In this document: piece after piece, positions 23,941-32,235 of the stretch | Layout of the letters: each line of letters opens with the position of its first letter | How positions within the stretch are numbered: the stretch's first letter is position 1 | Assembly: GCA_031260605.1 (NCBI GenBank) | Contig: JAISLF010000067.1 | Span: 1 to 50,640, forward strand | DNA from: Oscillospiraceae bacterium | GTDB taxonomy: Bacteria; Bacillota; Clostridia; Oscillospirales; Oscillospiraceae | Direction: 5' to 3' | DNA length: 50,640 nt | Position numbers and translations under genes: made by a program | The notes under the pieces: model-generated | Databases searched by the model: none | The model's input: the letters and a program-made list of their open reading frames with translations, nothing else | What the model was told of the DNA's origin: nothing

Positions 23941-24230
23941 TAGGCGCTTAGCTGCGCGAGGCGGCGACGCTTCGCCGCGATTCCAAATACCGCACCCCGC
24001 GCCGCAGGTCTTCGGCTTACACCCAAGTAAAAGCAAACAAGAACGGCGAAGCAGACAACGGGCGACCGGGACGGTCGCCCCTACGGTGTGCACCGTGGAG
24101 AATCCACGATAGAAAACCCCGGGTGGCAACTTGCCGCCCCTACGTCCGGCAGAATGCCACTACGCCCGGCAAAAATCCGATGGCAACCGCAGCAAGGGAT
24201 GTAGGGGACGCCGTCCACTACAAACACCAG
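23941..24230 (+). repeat. E2 right flank with satellite hairpins
   Basis: A flank unit in forward direction (to about 24012) is followed by satellite hairpins: GGGCGACC/GGTCGCCC at about 24058-24081 followed by CCTACGGTGTGCACCGTGG, GGTGGCAACTTGCCGCC near 24121, and GGGGACGCCGTCC near 24192. The last of these ends about 70 bp before the rplU promoter. Confidence 0.7.
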
Positions 24231-24300
24231 CACCAAACAAAAGCAAAAAATAAAAAAACGTCTGTCAAAAACATTATCCCGCAAAAATCACGAAAACCCC

Positions 24301-24329
24301 TTGACAACTCCCCAAACTCCTGCTATAAT
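24301..24329 (+). promoter_or_regulatory. Consensus sigma-A promoter for rplU-rpmA
   Basis: TTGACA (24301-24306) and TATAAT (24324-24329) match consensus exactly and are 17 bp apart. This is the best promoter in the window, as expected for ribosomal protein genes. Confidence 0.93.
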
Positions 24330-24339
24330 AATTACACCG

Positions 24340-24419
24340 CATTTATCCGGGCTTTCAAGTTGCGTGCAAAATTGCGCACCCCGGTCGTGAGCGAGTCTTA
24401 TACAAAGAGGTCATACACA
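24340..24419 (+). ncRNA. Candidate structured leader of rplU (L21-leader-like)
   Basis: The 5' leader between the transcript start and the TTG can fold with CCGGG (near 24350) pairing CCCGG (near 24381) around an inner TGCG/CGCA stem. Many Firmicutes have an autoregulatory L21 leader RNA at this position. I cannot confirm a match to that family by eye. Confidence 0.4.
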
Positions 24420-24737
24420 TTGACAGCAATTATTGAAACGGGTGGAAAACAGTATTCCGTTAAGGAAGGCGAAGTTATCTACATCGAAAAGCTTGACGCG
24501 GCAGACGGCGAGGGTATCACGTTTGACAAGGTTCTCGCGATTCTGGACGACGAAAACGGCGCAGGCTCCAAAATCGGGACGCCCTATGTCTCAGGTGCAG
24601 CCGTGACGGCGACAGTTGAGAAATCCGGCAAGCAAAAGAAGATTATCGTCTACAAAATGAAGCCGAAAAAGGGCTATCGCCGCAAGCAGGGTCACCGCCA
24701 GCCGTACACGAAAGTTACAATCGGCAAGATTGCGTAG
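24420..24737 (+). CDS. rplU: 50S ribosomal protein bL21
   Basis: A 105-residue ribosomal protein. It starts (TTG) [19 protein letters not shown], the hallmark L21 opening, and ends with [20 protein letters not shown], the rRNA-binding loop. The TTG at 24420 is chosen because homologues begin exactly here (usually M-Y-A-I-I) and AGAGG lies 9 nt upstream; the open frame upstream to 24123 lies in promoter and repeat DNA. It forms an operon with rpmA. The prp (ysxB) protease gene that normally sits between rplU and rpmA in Firmicutes is absent; only 42 bp separate the two genes. Confidence 0.97.
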   Translation: MTAIIETGGKQYSVKEGEVIYIEKLDAADGEGITFDKVLAILDDENGAGSKIGTPYVSGAAVTATVEKSGKQKKIIVYKMKPKKGYRRKQGHRQPYTKVTIGKIA

Positions 24738-24779
24738 CCCGGCATTAATTCACTTTAGCATCAAGGAGTACTAACTACT

Positions 24780-25031
24780 ATGGCACATAAAAAAGGTATG
24801 GGATCGACCAAAAACGGTCGTGACAGTAAATCAAAACGCTTAGGACCCAAGCGGGCGGACGGGCAGTTTGTCCTCGCGGGCAACATTCTCGTGCGTCAGC
24901 GCGGAACGAAGATTCATCCCGGCGTGAATGTCGGAATCGGCAGCGATGATACGCTGTACGCCAAGGCAGACGGCAAGGTCAGCTTTGAGCGCGTCGGAAA
25001 GGACAGAAAGCAGGTTTCAATCCGCGTATAA
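24780..25031 (+). CDS. rpmA: 50S ribosomal protein bL27, without N-terminal extension
   Basis: An 83-residue ribosomal protein that reaches into the peptidyl transferase centre. It starts [20 protein letters not shown], so the conserved AHKKG tail follows the initiator Met directly. Most Bacilli and Clostridia make a precursor with about 9 extra residues ending in FFA or similar, removed by the Prp protease. Here both the extension and the prp gene are missing. AAGGAG precedes the ATG by 11 nt. The gene ends in a strong terminator at 25051-25080. Confidence 0.97.
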   Translation: MAHKKGMGSTKNGRDSKSKRLGPKRADGQFVLAGNILVRQRGTKIHPGVNVGIGSDDTLYAKADGKVSFERVGKDRKQVSIRV

Positions 25032-25050
25032 CGCGAAATTGCAACATTAC

Positions 25051-25080
25051 AAAACCCCTCGGAATGCTCCGAGGGGTTTT
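25051..25080. terminator. Bidirectional terminator after rpmA
   Basis: AAAACCCCTCGGA pairs with TCCGAGGGGTTTT around ATGC, followed by GTTTT. It serves rplU-rpmA from the left and the prs operon from the right. Confidence 0.93.
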
Positions 25081-25145
25081 GTTTTATATCAGGTGCTCCG
25101 TTGATATAATTTTTGCAGTGCGGTAATATTCAATTCAGCGCTTTC

Positions 25146-27152
25146 CTAAAACAAATCTACCGGTGTGTCGTCCGCCGTTCCGTAGATCAGCCCGTAGTTT
25201 GTGCTGTCAGGAGCGATTTCGCCGGTAACGCCGCCTGAGCTGTACTGCAGCAGCGCGGTTTTTGCCGCGCTAAGTGCCGACGCACCGCCGAAGCTTGACA
25301 AGGGTGCGGAATAGTCGAGAATCAACATATTCTCGTCGTAGCCGCGCAGATACAGCAGCTTGACCTCCCACAGACCAAACGCCGCAGCAGAATTCGGGAA
25401 GTGCACGCTGTTTCCGCAGCTGTACACCGCATCCAGCAGCGTACCCGCGCAGAGTGTGCGGATTCCATAGCCATCACCGCCGTATATTCCGGCGGTGATG
25501 GCAACCTCCGGCTTGAAGCGACGAAGTAGCTGCACCTGATAGTCCAGCACTTTTTCGCGGGAATACTCATTTTCCGCAGCAAAAACCTCTGCGCGCGCCG
25601 CGTCGCTGTCGATAAACGGACCCGAAACAGGGTAATTGCGCACACCCGCCATCCAGAGCGCGTCAAGAAATTCGTGGTAAAGCACAGTGCCGGCTTCATC
25701 AGGGCGCGTGAGCGTTGCGACCTGCACGTCAAACTCCTTGTCCGCGAATAAGGGCAGCAGACCGCCGAACTGTGTCAGCTCATCTCCTATTTGCGGCACA
25801 ACAACAAGCAAATCTGTCTTTAGCAGCGGCGGATTCCAGTCCTGAAGCTGCGGAGGAAGAACTCCGTTACTGTAAGCGTAAATCTCGGCAACACGCGCCT
25901 CCGAGGCAAAGGACAGCTTAAAGGAGGAAACCGGTGCGTCCAGCCGCACAATTTCGTGCAAAAACCCGTAAGCTCCGAGGGCGTACGTCTTGCCGTCCGC
26001 CTCAAGCGCGGCAGGGGAGGAGGGCGGCTCCTGCCAGACAATGTATACAGTATGAATGTTGCCGCCTGCGGCAGTTAGACTGTCACCTGAGCCAAATGCT
26101 TCGTATGTCGATACATCTTTGTCGCTGATATTCGGCACGGGGGATTCGCTCGAAATATTGAGATACAGACTCTCTGCCGGTTTTTCAGCGTAAACGTCCG
26201 CCGGAATGTCAGCGCCTGTGACATACTGCGCGTAAATCAGATACTTTCCTGCGGCGTTCGGACGCAGAAACAGTGTGTAGTCCTCGGTGTGCAGTTCATC
26301 CTCGCGTCCTGTGGCTTTCAGACGCGCGGTGTAGTTGACACGGCAGGAAAACACGCCGTTTTCAAGCTCGCGAAACTCGCTTGCAGACTCGTTTTCAAGG
26401 CTGTACCTTACCCATTTTTCGGTGTAAACGTCAATTCTGCCGAGCCGCTTGTAAGGGTCACTTCCGGGCTCGTAGTATTTCAGAGCGGTAACGCCGCTTT
26501 GTGCAACGGCCTGCTTGGCGTAAGCACGGATAGCCTCCAGAACGAACGTCTCGTACTGCGCCTGAAGCTCTGCCGAATAATACACAGGCACTGTTTTTTC
26601 TTCCGGTAACACAGGCTCAGGGCGCTCGCGCCGAATAAGCATAAGCTCTCCAAGCTCATACAAAACACTGCCGTGCTTTGTGGTTTCGCCCGTCGGAACA
26701 AGCGAAAGCTTTGCGAAGTTGACGTTGCCCGCGCGGACGATATACACAAGCGCGTCCTCTTGCGCCTCAAATGCGCTTGTGACCTGCGTAAAGGAAATTT
26801 CACCGTTTGCGGCGGCGGTCTTAAAATAGTTTACAGCGTCTGCCTGCGTTTCAGCGTATGACAGCACGTAGCCTGTTTTTTCGATGAGTGTTTCAAAATC
26901 GGGATTTGCAAAATACTCGTCAAAAACGCTTTGTGCAAGGTACATCGGCTGTGCTGATTCGTACTCGCTAAGCCGTGAGTGTATGTAGATGTTGATGATT
27001 GCAACAGTAACCGCTAATACCGCGAAAACGCAGATAAACGCAAGCCAAAACACAGGCAGGTGCTTGCGCCTCCGCCGTGCAAAGGTGTAGGCTTCGCGCT
27101 CCGTGTTTTCCTCGTATTCAGCACTGCGGCGTTCGTTATCGTAATTATTCAA
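25146..27152 (-). CDS. Membrane-anchored PIG-L/LmbE-like protein with degenerate active site
   Basis: A 668-residue protein: a basic N-terminus, one membrane helix (about 33-56), a large extracytoplasmic region (60-440), and a C-terminal domain (about 446-640) laid out like PIG-L/LmbE deacetylases. The layout matches (LLVVVPQIGDELTQFGGLLP, then FDVQVATLTR, LYHEFLDALWMAGVRNYPV, LLRRFKPEVAITAGIYGG), but the zinc ligands do not. The usual P-H-x-D-D-E is P-Q-I-G-D-E at 453-458, and the later histidine-containing segment reads GGDGYGIRT (about 558-566). Active members remove N-acetyl groups from GlcNAc-type substrates; this copy probably cannot and may be a binding pseudoenzyme. It overlaps the phosphodiester glycosidase gene by 8 bases and is the last gene of the prs operon. 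Confidence 0.75.
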   Translation of the reverse strand: MNNYDNERRSAEYEENTEREAYTFARRRRKHLPVFWLAFICVFAVLAVTVAIINIYIHSRLSEYESAQPMYLAQSVFDEYFANPDFETLIEKTGYVLSYAETQADAVNYFKTAAANGEISFTQVTSAFEAQEDALVYIVRAGNVNFAKLSLVPTGETTKHGSVLYELGELMLIRRERPEPVLPEEKTVPVYYSAELQAQYETFVLEAIRAYAKQAVAQSGVTALKYYEPGSDPYKRLGRIDVYTEKWVRYSLENESASEFRELENGVFSCRVNYTARLKATGREDELHTEDYTLFLRPNAAGKYLIYAQYVTGADIPADVYAEKPAESLYLNISSESPVPNISDKDVSTYEAFGSGDSLTAAGGNIHTVYIVWQEPPSSPAALEADGKTYALGAYGFLHEIVRLDAPVSSFKLSFASEARVAEIYAYSNGVLPPQLQDWNPPLLKTDLLVVVPQIGDELTQFGGLLPLFADKEFDVQVATLTRPDEAGTVLYHEFLDALWMAGVRNYPVSGPFIDSDAARAEVFAAENEYSREKVLDYQVQLLRRFKPEVAITAGIYGGDGYGIRTLCAGTLLDAVYSCGNSVHFPNSAAAFGLWEVKLLYLRGYDENMLILDYSAPLSSFGGASALSAAKTALLQYSSGGVTGEIAPDSTNYGLIYGTADDTPVDLF

Positions 27153-28263
27153 CAGGCATCACCCCAAAAAATGTCGGTATATGTCTTGGCGGAACAAACG
27201 CGCGGTATGTGTTTATAAGTCCCATATGCTGATACTGGTCAAAATTCGTGGTGTCAACGCCGTAAGCCTCAGCGTAGCCAGGATAGTACATCATACAGGA
27301 CGAGCCGCCGTCAAGCATTCCGGCCGTAACGGCGCCGTAGGAGAGCATTGCGTTAATAACGTCGTTTCTGTTTGCTCCGGGGTATGTGGCGCTTCGCCCT
27401 TCCGTGACAAAAAGGATTACAGTACCGTCCGCCGTTTGACCGATTGCGGTTCTTTGCGCAAGCGCGGTGTTTGAATTCGAGTAGTGCGCCGTAACAACGC
27501 CGTCAACAGTATCTATAAGTATCGCGTTTGAGAAGGAAACGCCGTCGCGTATGCCTCTTGCGTCTGCTTCGGCGCGGGAAACGCCTGCCTCCACAATCAG
27601 CTTGTCGCTATTGTCAAACCCGATGAAGGTGTAAGACTTATTGTCATTCCAGATGCACTCGCCGTTTGAATATGTAAGTCCCAGCGGCTGACCGCCGTGA
27701 CTCGTGCCCTCAGGATCCCAGAACGCGCCGCCGTTGATTGCGCAAACGGCGCCGGTTCGCTCAACCGCGTCGAATATCACATCTCCGTAGCCGCCTGCCG
27801 AAAACGTGTTTTTACTTTTCATTGTGTATACTCGCGACGGGTCGCGAACCAACAGCGCGTAGCCCTTAAAGGTCGCGCCCTTGTAAATCTCAAGACGGAT
27901 TCCGTTCGGCGCGGTTTCCCACGAGTCGCCCTCGCCCTCCTGCTTTTCGGACTCATACACCTTCGGCGCAAGCGAGATTAAGTCTGAAATATCAATATTG
28001 TCGGACTCAAGTCCCTGCCCGACAATCTCCGCTACGAGGGTTTTGTTCAAAAACAGTCCCGGAACCCACTTTGTCGCGCTTGCCTGCTCGGCAGAGCGCA
28101 CAAGCATATTGCGCATAGTCGGGCTGGGTCCGTTTGCAACAAGGTATACCGTGATATACACAGTCAAAACCGCAAAAAGAATCGTCGCCAAAAGGCTGAT
28201 ACCGATTCTCGCGAAAATCTTTTTGACTGTGAGTTTTTGAGGGGAGGATTCTCTCTTCTTCAT
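27145..28263 (-). CDS. Phosphodiester glycosidase family (NAGPA domain) membrane protein
   Basis: A 372-residue protein with one N-terminal membrane helix (about 18-43) and an extracytoplasmic NAGPA-type domain. Family features are GAVCAINGGAFWD, the paired YSNGECIWND region, RTAIGQTADGTVILFVTEGR and the hallmark MLDGGSSCMMYYPG. The domain is named after the human uncovering enzyme that cleaves GlcNAc-1-phosphate diesters; bacterial members act on cell-envelope glycopolymers such as teichoic acids in the few studied cases. ATG at 28263 has GGAGC upstream. The gene overlaps the PIG-L-like gene by 8 bases, so the two products are probably made together and may act on the same polymer. Confidence 0.9.
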   Translation of the reverse strand: MKKRESSPQKLTVKKIFARIGISLLATILFAVLTVYITVYLVANGPSPTMRNMLVRSAEQASATKWVPGLFLNKTLVAEIVGQGLESDNIDISDLISLAPKVYESEKQEGEGDSWETAPNGIRLEIYKGATFKGYALLVRDPSRVYTMKSKNTFSAGGYGDVIFDAVERTGAVCAINGGAFWDPEGTSHGGQPLGLTYSNGECIWNDNKSYTFIGFDNSDKLIVEAGVSRAEADARGIRDGVSFSNAILIDTVDGVVTAHYSNSNTALAQRTAIGQTADGTVILFVTEGRSATYPGANRNDVINAMLSYGAVTAGMLDGGSSCMMYYPGYAEAYGVDTTNFDQYQHMGLINTYRAFVPPRHIPTFFGVMPVE

Positions 28264-28316
28264 CTATGTTAACTGCTCCAAATGGTGTTTTGAGCTGTTC
28301 GGCAAGAGTTTTGCCG

Positions 28317-29390
28317 CTAAATCCGGTTGCTTGTTTTGAATACCCACTTTTTCTGGACAATATAGCTTGCGCAGAACAGAATCATATCTATTACAATCTT
28401 TGCAAGCGTCGCAAATCCCGGCGTCAGCTCAAGCGGCAGAACAACGAGATTGACAAATCCGTTTCCGACAAGCAGCATTGCCGCGGCAAGGAGGAAATAC
28501 CTGCCTGCCGAAACAGCCGAGCTGCCCTCGTAGTTAAAGACAAACTTTCTGTTCATTAAGTAGTTGAACACAGAGGATAAAATCCTTGCGCACACAAAGG
28601 CGGCGGCAGTCGTCAGCTTGCCGAGAAATGTTGACAGAATAAGCGAAAATACGTAAAACAGAGCGTTGTCAAGCACTGCCGAGAGTATTGACACAATCGC
28701 AAACGCCGCGAACTTTGCCGTAATGCGCAGTATGCGGATTGAATCCTGAAACGCGCGGTAGTGCGTTGAGGCGTTTTCGTCTATATAGACCGTGTCAATC
28801 GGAACTTCCTCGAACTTATACTTTAACCGGCTGAGCGCCAGCAGCATATTCGTCTCATATTCAAACCGCTCGCCCTCAATTTTAAGCAGCGTCGGCAAAA
28901 ACGCGGCGGGAAATCCGCGCAGACCCGTTTGCGTGTCGCTGACGCGAACGCCGAATATCCGCAAAGCTCCGCGCGTGAATTTGTTGCCGATACGGCTTCT
29001 TTTCGGAACGCCGGGCTTGTCAAAGTCGCGCACGCCAAGCGTGACGCTGCCTGTTTTTTCGGCGTGCCGCGCAACGGCAAGCGTGTCCTGCGCCGTATGC
29101 TGACCGTCTCCGTCAAGAGTTACAACAACTGAGGCGTCCGCTTTATTATCTGCGATATACGCAAAGGCGGTTTTCATCGCCGCGCCCTTGCCGAGATTGT
29201 GCTCGTGCCGCAGGACAGTGATACTCACGCCCTCTATCGGCGCGAACTCAAAAAACGGCAGGTGTTCAGCACCGCTGCCGTCGTTGACAAGTATAATATC
29301 GGTAAAGCCCGCGTTAGTCAGGGACAAAACCGTCCTGCGGAGCTTTTCGTCCGGGTTCAGTGACGGTATAACAGCGATAATTCCGTCCAA
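28317..29390 (-). CDS. Glycosyltransferase family 2 fused to a GtrA-like membrane domain
   Basis: A 357-residue fusion. Residues 1-215 are a GT-A fold like dolichyl-phosphate or polyprenyl-phosphate sugar transferases (VIPSLNPDEKL, ILVNDGSG, GKGAAMKTAFAYI, TLDGDGQHTAQD with the metal-binding DxD, DTQTGLRGF). Residues 225-350 form a GtrA-like domain with four membrane helices (FVCARILSSVFNYLMNRKFVF). GtrB/GtrA pairs load a sugar onto undecaprenyl phosphate and help move it across the membrane for later transfer to envelope polymers; here both are one chain. The start is TTG at 29390, with AGGAG 9 nt upstream. The GtrII-like protein two genes earlier in the operon is a plausible acceptor-side transferase. 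Confidence 0.93.
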   Translation of the reverse strand: MDGIIAVIPSLNPDEKLRRTVLSLTNAGFTDIILVNDGSGAEHLPFFEFAPIEGVSITVLRHEHNLGKGAAMKTAFAYIADNKADASVVVTLDGDGQHTAQDTLAVARHAEKTGSVTLGVRDFDKPGVPKRSRIGNKFTRGALRIFGVRVSDTQTGLRGFPAAFLPTLLKIEGERFEYETNMLLALSRLKYKFEEVPIDTVYIDENASTHYRAFQDSIRILRITAKFAAFAIVSILSAVLDNALFYVFSLILSTFLGKLTTAAAFVCARILSSVFNYLMNRKFVFNYEGSSAVSAGRYFLLAAAMLLVGNGFVNLVVLPLELTPGFATLAKIVIDMILFCASYIVQKKWVFKTSNRI

Positions 29391-29419
29391 ATTTCTCTTT
29401 CTCCTAATAGCACAGCCGC

Positions 29420-29998
29420 TTACACGGTTAAATCCAAAGCAACATCCTTAGTGTTTTTCACGCGAAACCGCCACAGGCGTTTTTTATCTGCTTTCGACGC
29501 ATACCCGATTCCGATGCGCGGCAGGGCTTCATATTCCGGTTCAAGCCCTGCGTCCTCAAACCAAATCCTGTCCGAAATTCGGCAGTCAAGCCCGCCGTCT
29601 TGACGGGTAATTTCCCCGTGACGCGTCAGCTTGCCGGGGCCGTCGAGCAGTATTTGCTCACTGTCTCCGAGAAAAAGTCCGCCGCGAATTAATACAGCCT
29701 CAGGGTGCTCAGACGGACCGGTTACGACATTCAGCATATCGTACACTCCGTAGCACAGATAAACGTAAAGATGTCCGCCCTCTGAGAACATAACCGCGTT
29801 GCGCGTCGTTTTGTGGCGGCAGGCGTGGCTTGCCGTGTCAGAAAAGCCGTAATAGCACTCAGTTTCCGTTATTGCGTACCGCGAAACGCCGCTGTCGCAA
29901 CTCACGCACAGCAGCTTTCCGAGCAGCAGCGTCGCAACCTCCGTAGCGGGAAGCGCGTAAAAATCATTATTCAGTCGTTTTGCGGCAAGCTTCTTCAT
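29420..29998 (-). CDS. 3-methyladenine DNA glycosylase (AAG/MPG family)
   Basis: A 192-residue enzyme that excises alkylated purines in base-excision repair. Family landmarks are AITETECYYGFSDTASHACR (with the catalytic Glu), NAVMFSEGGHLYVYLCYGVY (the Tyr-rich flipped-base pocket), NVVTGPSEHPEAVLIRG, and a late PRIGIGYASKADKKRLWRF. The length is normal for bacterial MPG. Its ATG overlaps the pth stop (ATGA), so it is coupled to pth; no separate Shine-Dalgarno stands out. The presence of DNA repair between pth and a glycosyltransferase suggests a housekeeping operon that has gathered unrelated genes. Confidence 0.96.
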   Translation of the reverse strand: MKKLAAKRLNNDFYALPATEVATLLLGKLLCVSCDSGVSRYAITETECYYGFSDTASHACRHKTTRNAVMFSEGGHLYVYLCYGVYDMLNVVTGPSEHPEAVLIRGGLFLGDSEQILLDGPGKLTRHGEITRQDGGLDCRISDRIWFEDAGLEPEYEALPRIGIGYASKADKKRLWRFRVKNTKDVALDLTV

Positions 29999-30612
29999 TG
30001 TCCGTCCAGCAAATTTCTATTGGAATATTTGTTCATCGCGCTCATAAGTCCGCTGTGCACAATTTCCGTTACGCAATCGGCGCAGACAGCGGCAACACGT
30101 TCAATATCGGCAAGCTCCTGCCCGCGAAACGGGGACAAGACCCAGTCTGCAATATCCATTTCCGGCACGGGCTTTTTGCCGACTCCGATTCGTATGCGCG
30201 GAAAATCCTCTGTGCCGAGCCGCTCTATAATGCTGCGCATTCCGTTTTGTCCGCCGTGTCCGCCGCTTTGCCGCAGGCGGATAACGCCTATATCAAGCAG
30301 ACTTTCATCGCACACGGCAACAATATTCTCCGGCGGCAGCTTATAGAACTTCGCCGCGGCGGCAACAGCCTCGCCCGACAGGTTCATAAACGTCTGCGGA
30401 AACAACAGCAGAACACTTTTGCCGCCGATTTTTATAAGGTAGGTTTCTGACTTGAATTTTTTGCCGGGTTTTCCGAGTCCAAGTCTTTTGACAAGCGCGG
30501 CGCCCGCGATAAACCCTGCGTTATGGCGCGTTACGGCGTAGCGCGAGCCGGGATTGCCCAAAAAAGCAAATATATACGACGGACCGCCGGTTTTTTTTGA
30601 TAAACTCAGCAG
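29995..30612 (-). CDS. pth: Peptidyl-tRNA hydrolase, probable CTG start
   Basis: A Pth of about 205 residues that releases tRNA from stalled peptidyl-tRNA. Key residues are in FLGNPGSRYAVTRHNAGF (catalytic His in RHNAG), TFMNLSGEAV (Asn) and ESLLDIGVIRLRQSGGHGGQNG (Asp and the second His region). The start is unusual. A perfect AGGAG (30621-30625) lies inside the stop region of the preceding gene, and 8 nt after it the frame reads CTG CTG; no ATG, GTG or TTG occurs in frame between there and the conserved FLGNPG block except a TTG inside that block. An upstream TTG at 30687 lacks an RBS and would overlap the GtrII-like gene by 71 bases. I therefore place the start at CTG 30612. Confidence 0.85.
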   Translation of the reverse strand: MLSLSKKTGGPSYIFAFLGNPGSRYAVTRHNAGFIAGAALVKRLGLGKPGKKFKSETYLIKIGGKSVLLLFPQTFMNLSGEAVAAAAKFYKLPPENIVAVCDESLLDIGVIRLRQSGGHGGQNGMRSIIERLGTEDFPRIRIGVGKKPVPEMDIADWVLSPFRGQELADIERVAAVCADCVTEIVHSGLMSAMNKYSNRNLLDGQ

Positions 30613-30616
30613 CGCG

Positions 30617-32218
30617 TTATCTCCTGTTTTCGTAAGCCAGCTCAAAATCAGACTTCGGCGTGTATTTCTCGCGAAGCTTAACAACAACGCGCCCGTCTAT
30701 AACCGCAACACTGCCTGCTTGCGGATAAAGCGGCATAGCGGAAAATTCAGCGGAAGCGGCGACAGAAATCATTGTCGCCTCGTCAGGCTCGTTTACAGGA
30801 ATGTTGAGCCAGTCTTTCAGGTAATAATAAATGTGCTTGTTCAGCGGCGCAACACTGCTTATCGGAACGCTGTAGTGCCCGACACGGTCGTAGCTTTCAA
30901 TCTGAGCCGAAAGCTGTCCCTCCGGTATCGCCCCGATGATTACAACCTCCATACCCGGCGCATACCCCTCGCAGCTCTCAACGCGGGCGTATAGCCGCGT
31001 CAGATAGCTCTCTGCCGCGCGGTGCGCCTGAGCCGAAGCCGTGTACAGCAGGTTGTTTGTGTTGAGGAAAAAGACCAGCAGCGCCGCAAAGCAAAACGAC
31101 AGCACAGCCGTGCCGACGCGCCGAAGCCTAATCGCCGGAATACTGCCGCGTGCGGATTCAGCCGACACCACAACCGCGAGGTACAGCGACACAAACGCGT
31201 ACTTCATCATTGGTGTCGGAACAGAATACGGGCTGATAATCTGCCCGAAGTTTGCGCCGAGCGGCAGCAGCAACAAAGCAACAGCCGCTAAGACAATCCG
31301 CCAAGCATCGCGGAATATTCCCTTTTTGCGCAGCGCAAGAACAAGCAAGGCAAGTCCCGACGCAAGCAAAATCCAGTTAATAGCGGCAAACGGCGTTGTC
31401 GCAAAGCCGTCCGCCGCGCCCGGAGAGAAGAAAAAGTCTGACACCTGCCCGTATGCCGCGCGTATCAGTCCCGGCAGGCTCTTGATCGGATAGCCGGAGG
31501 TTACGTCGTCCATTCCGAGGTAGGACAGCAGCGTCAGGTTCTTTACCTTGAGAAACACCAAAAGCACGGCGTAATACAGCCCAACGCCGATTATAAGCTG
31601 TGCAACGGACTTAATGCCGAGACGCAGAGCTTCTCCGAGCGTCGCCGTGCGGTCAAGCGTCTGCCGCAGAATCAGGAGCAGCGACAGCGAAATTGCAACC
31701 GTGACAAATACCTGATAAATGCCCATCGAAAAGGCGAGCGCAACCGCGCCGAAAATCCAGCCGAGCTTATACCGCCGCGTCAGCCAGACAGACAGCACTG
31801 CAAGAAAAATTGCGGCGCAGTAGGCTCCGGCTGTGAACATATACAAAAAAGTGTATCCTATACACGGAAAAATCGCCAGTAAAACGCCGGCGAGCGCCGC
31901 CGAAATGCGGCTCTTTATTCCGAGCAGGTCAACAGCCAGCGCGGCGCTTACTCCGAGGAATATCAGCGATACAAGCCCGATTGATGACGGCATTTGCGTA
32001 TAGCCCGTTATCGCCGAAATGTAATGCAGAAACCAACGGCCGGAAACCGTCATCTGCTGTGTGTCAAAGACGCGGGAAAGACCGTCGGCATTCGGAATTA
32101 TGTTTGTAAAAGCAAAAATATGCGCCAAAAACCCCGCAATCAGGCACGACAAAAAAGCGTACCTGCCCTCAGGCGTTATAAACCGCGTCAGATTTTTTGG
32201 CTGTTTGCTGTTAACCAT
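30617..32218 (-). CDS. GtrII-like glucosyltransferase family membrane protein
   Basis: A 533-residue polytopic membrane protein with about ten helices in the first 420 residues and a soluble C-terminal part of about 110 residues. It resembles the glucosyltransferase GtrII family: an early NIIPNADGLSR loop, then TVSGRWFLHYISAI, ALAVDLLGIKSR and AFSMGIYQVFVTVAIS. Members transfer glucose from undecaprenyl-phosphate-glucose to a surface polymer on the outer face of the membrane. With the GT2-GtrA fusion in the same operon, a lipid-linked sugar decoration pathway is likely; the acceptor is unknown. Its stop overlaps the pth ribosome binding site. prs lies 17 bp upstream. Confidence 0.82.
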   Translation of the reverse strand: MVNSKQPKNLTRFITPEGRYAFLSCLIAGFLAHIFAFTNIIPNADGLSRVFDTQQMTVSGRWFLHYISAITGYTQMPSSIGLVSLIFLGVSAALAVDLLGIKSRISAALAGVLLAIFPCIGYTFLYMFTAGAYCAAIFLAVLSVWLTRRYKLGWIFGAVALAFSMGIYQVFVTVAISLSLLLILRQTLDRTATLGEALRLGIKSVAQLIIGVGLYYAVLLVFLKVKNLTLLSYLGMDDVTSGYPIKSLPGLIRAAYGQVSDFFFSPGAADGFATTPFAAINWILLASGLALLVLALRKKGIFRDAWRIVLAAVALLLLPLGANFGQIISPYSVPTPMMKYAFVSLYLAVVVSAESARGSIPAIRLRRVGTAVLSFCFAALLVFFLNTNNLLYTASAQAHRAAESYLTRLYARVESCEGYAPGMEVVIIGAIPEGQLSAQIESYDRVGHYSVPISSVAPLNKHIYYYLKDWLNIPVNEPDEATMISVAASAEFSAMPLYPQAGSVAVIDGRVVVKLREKYTPKSDFELAYENRR

Positions 32219-32235
32219 ATAATTGCGTCCGTGAG

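Noticed and set aside
24123-24420. Upstream extension of rplU to 24123
   Set aside because: It would run through the consensus promoter and satellite repeats; L21 homologues start at the TTG at 24420.
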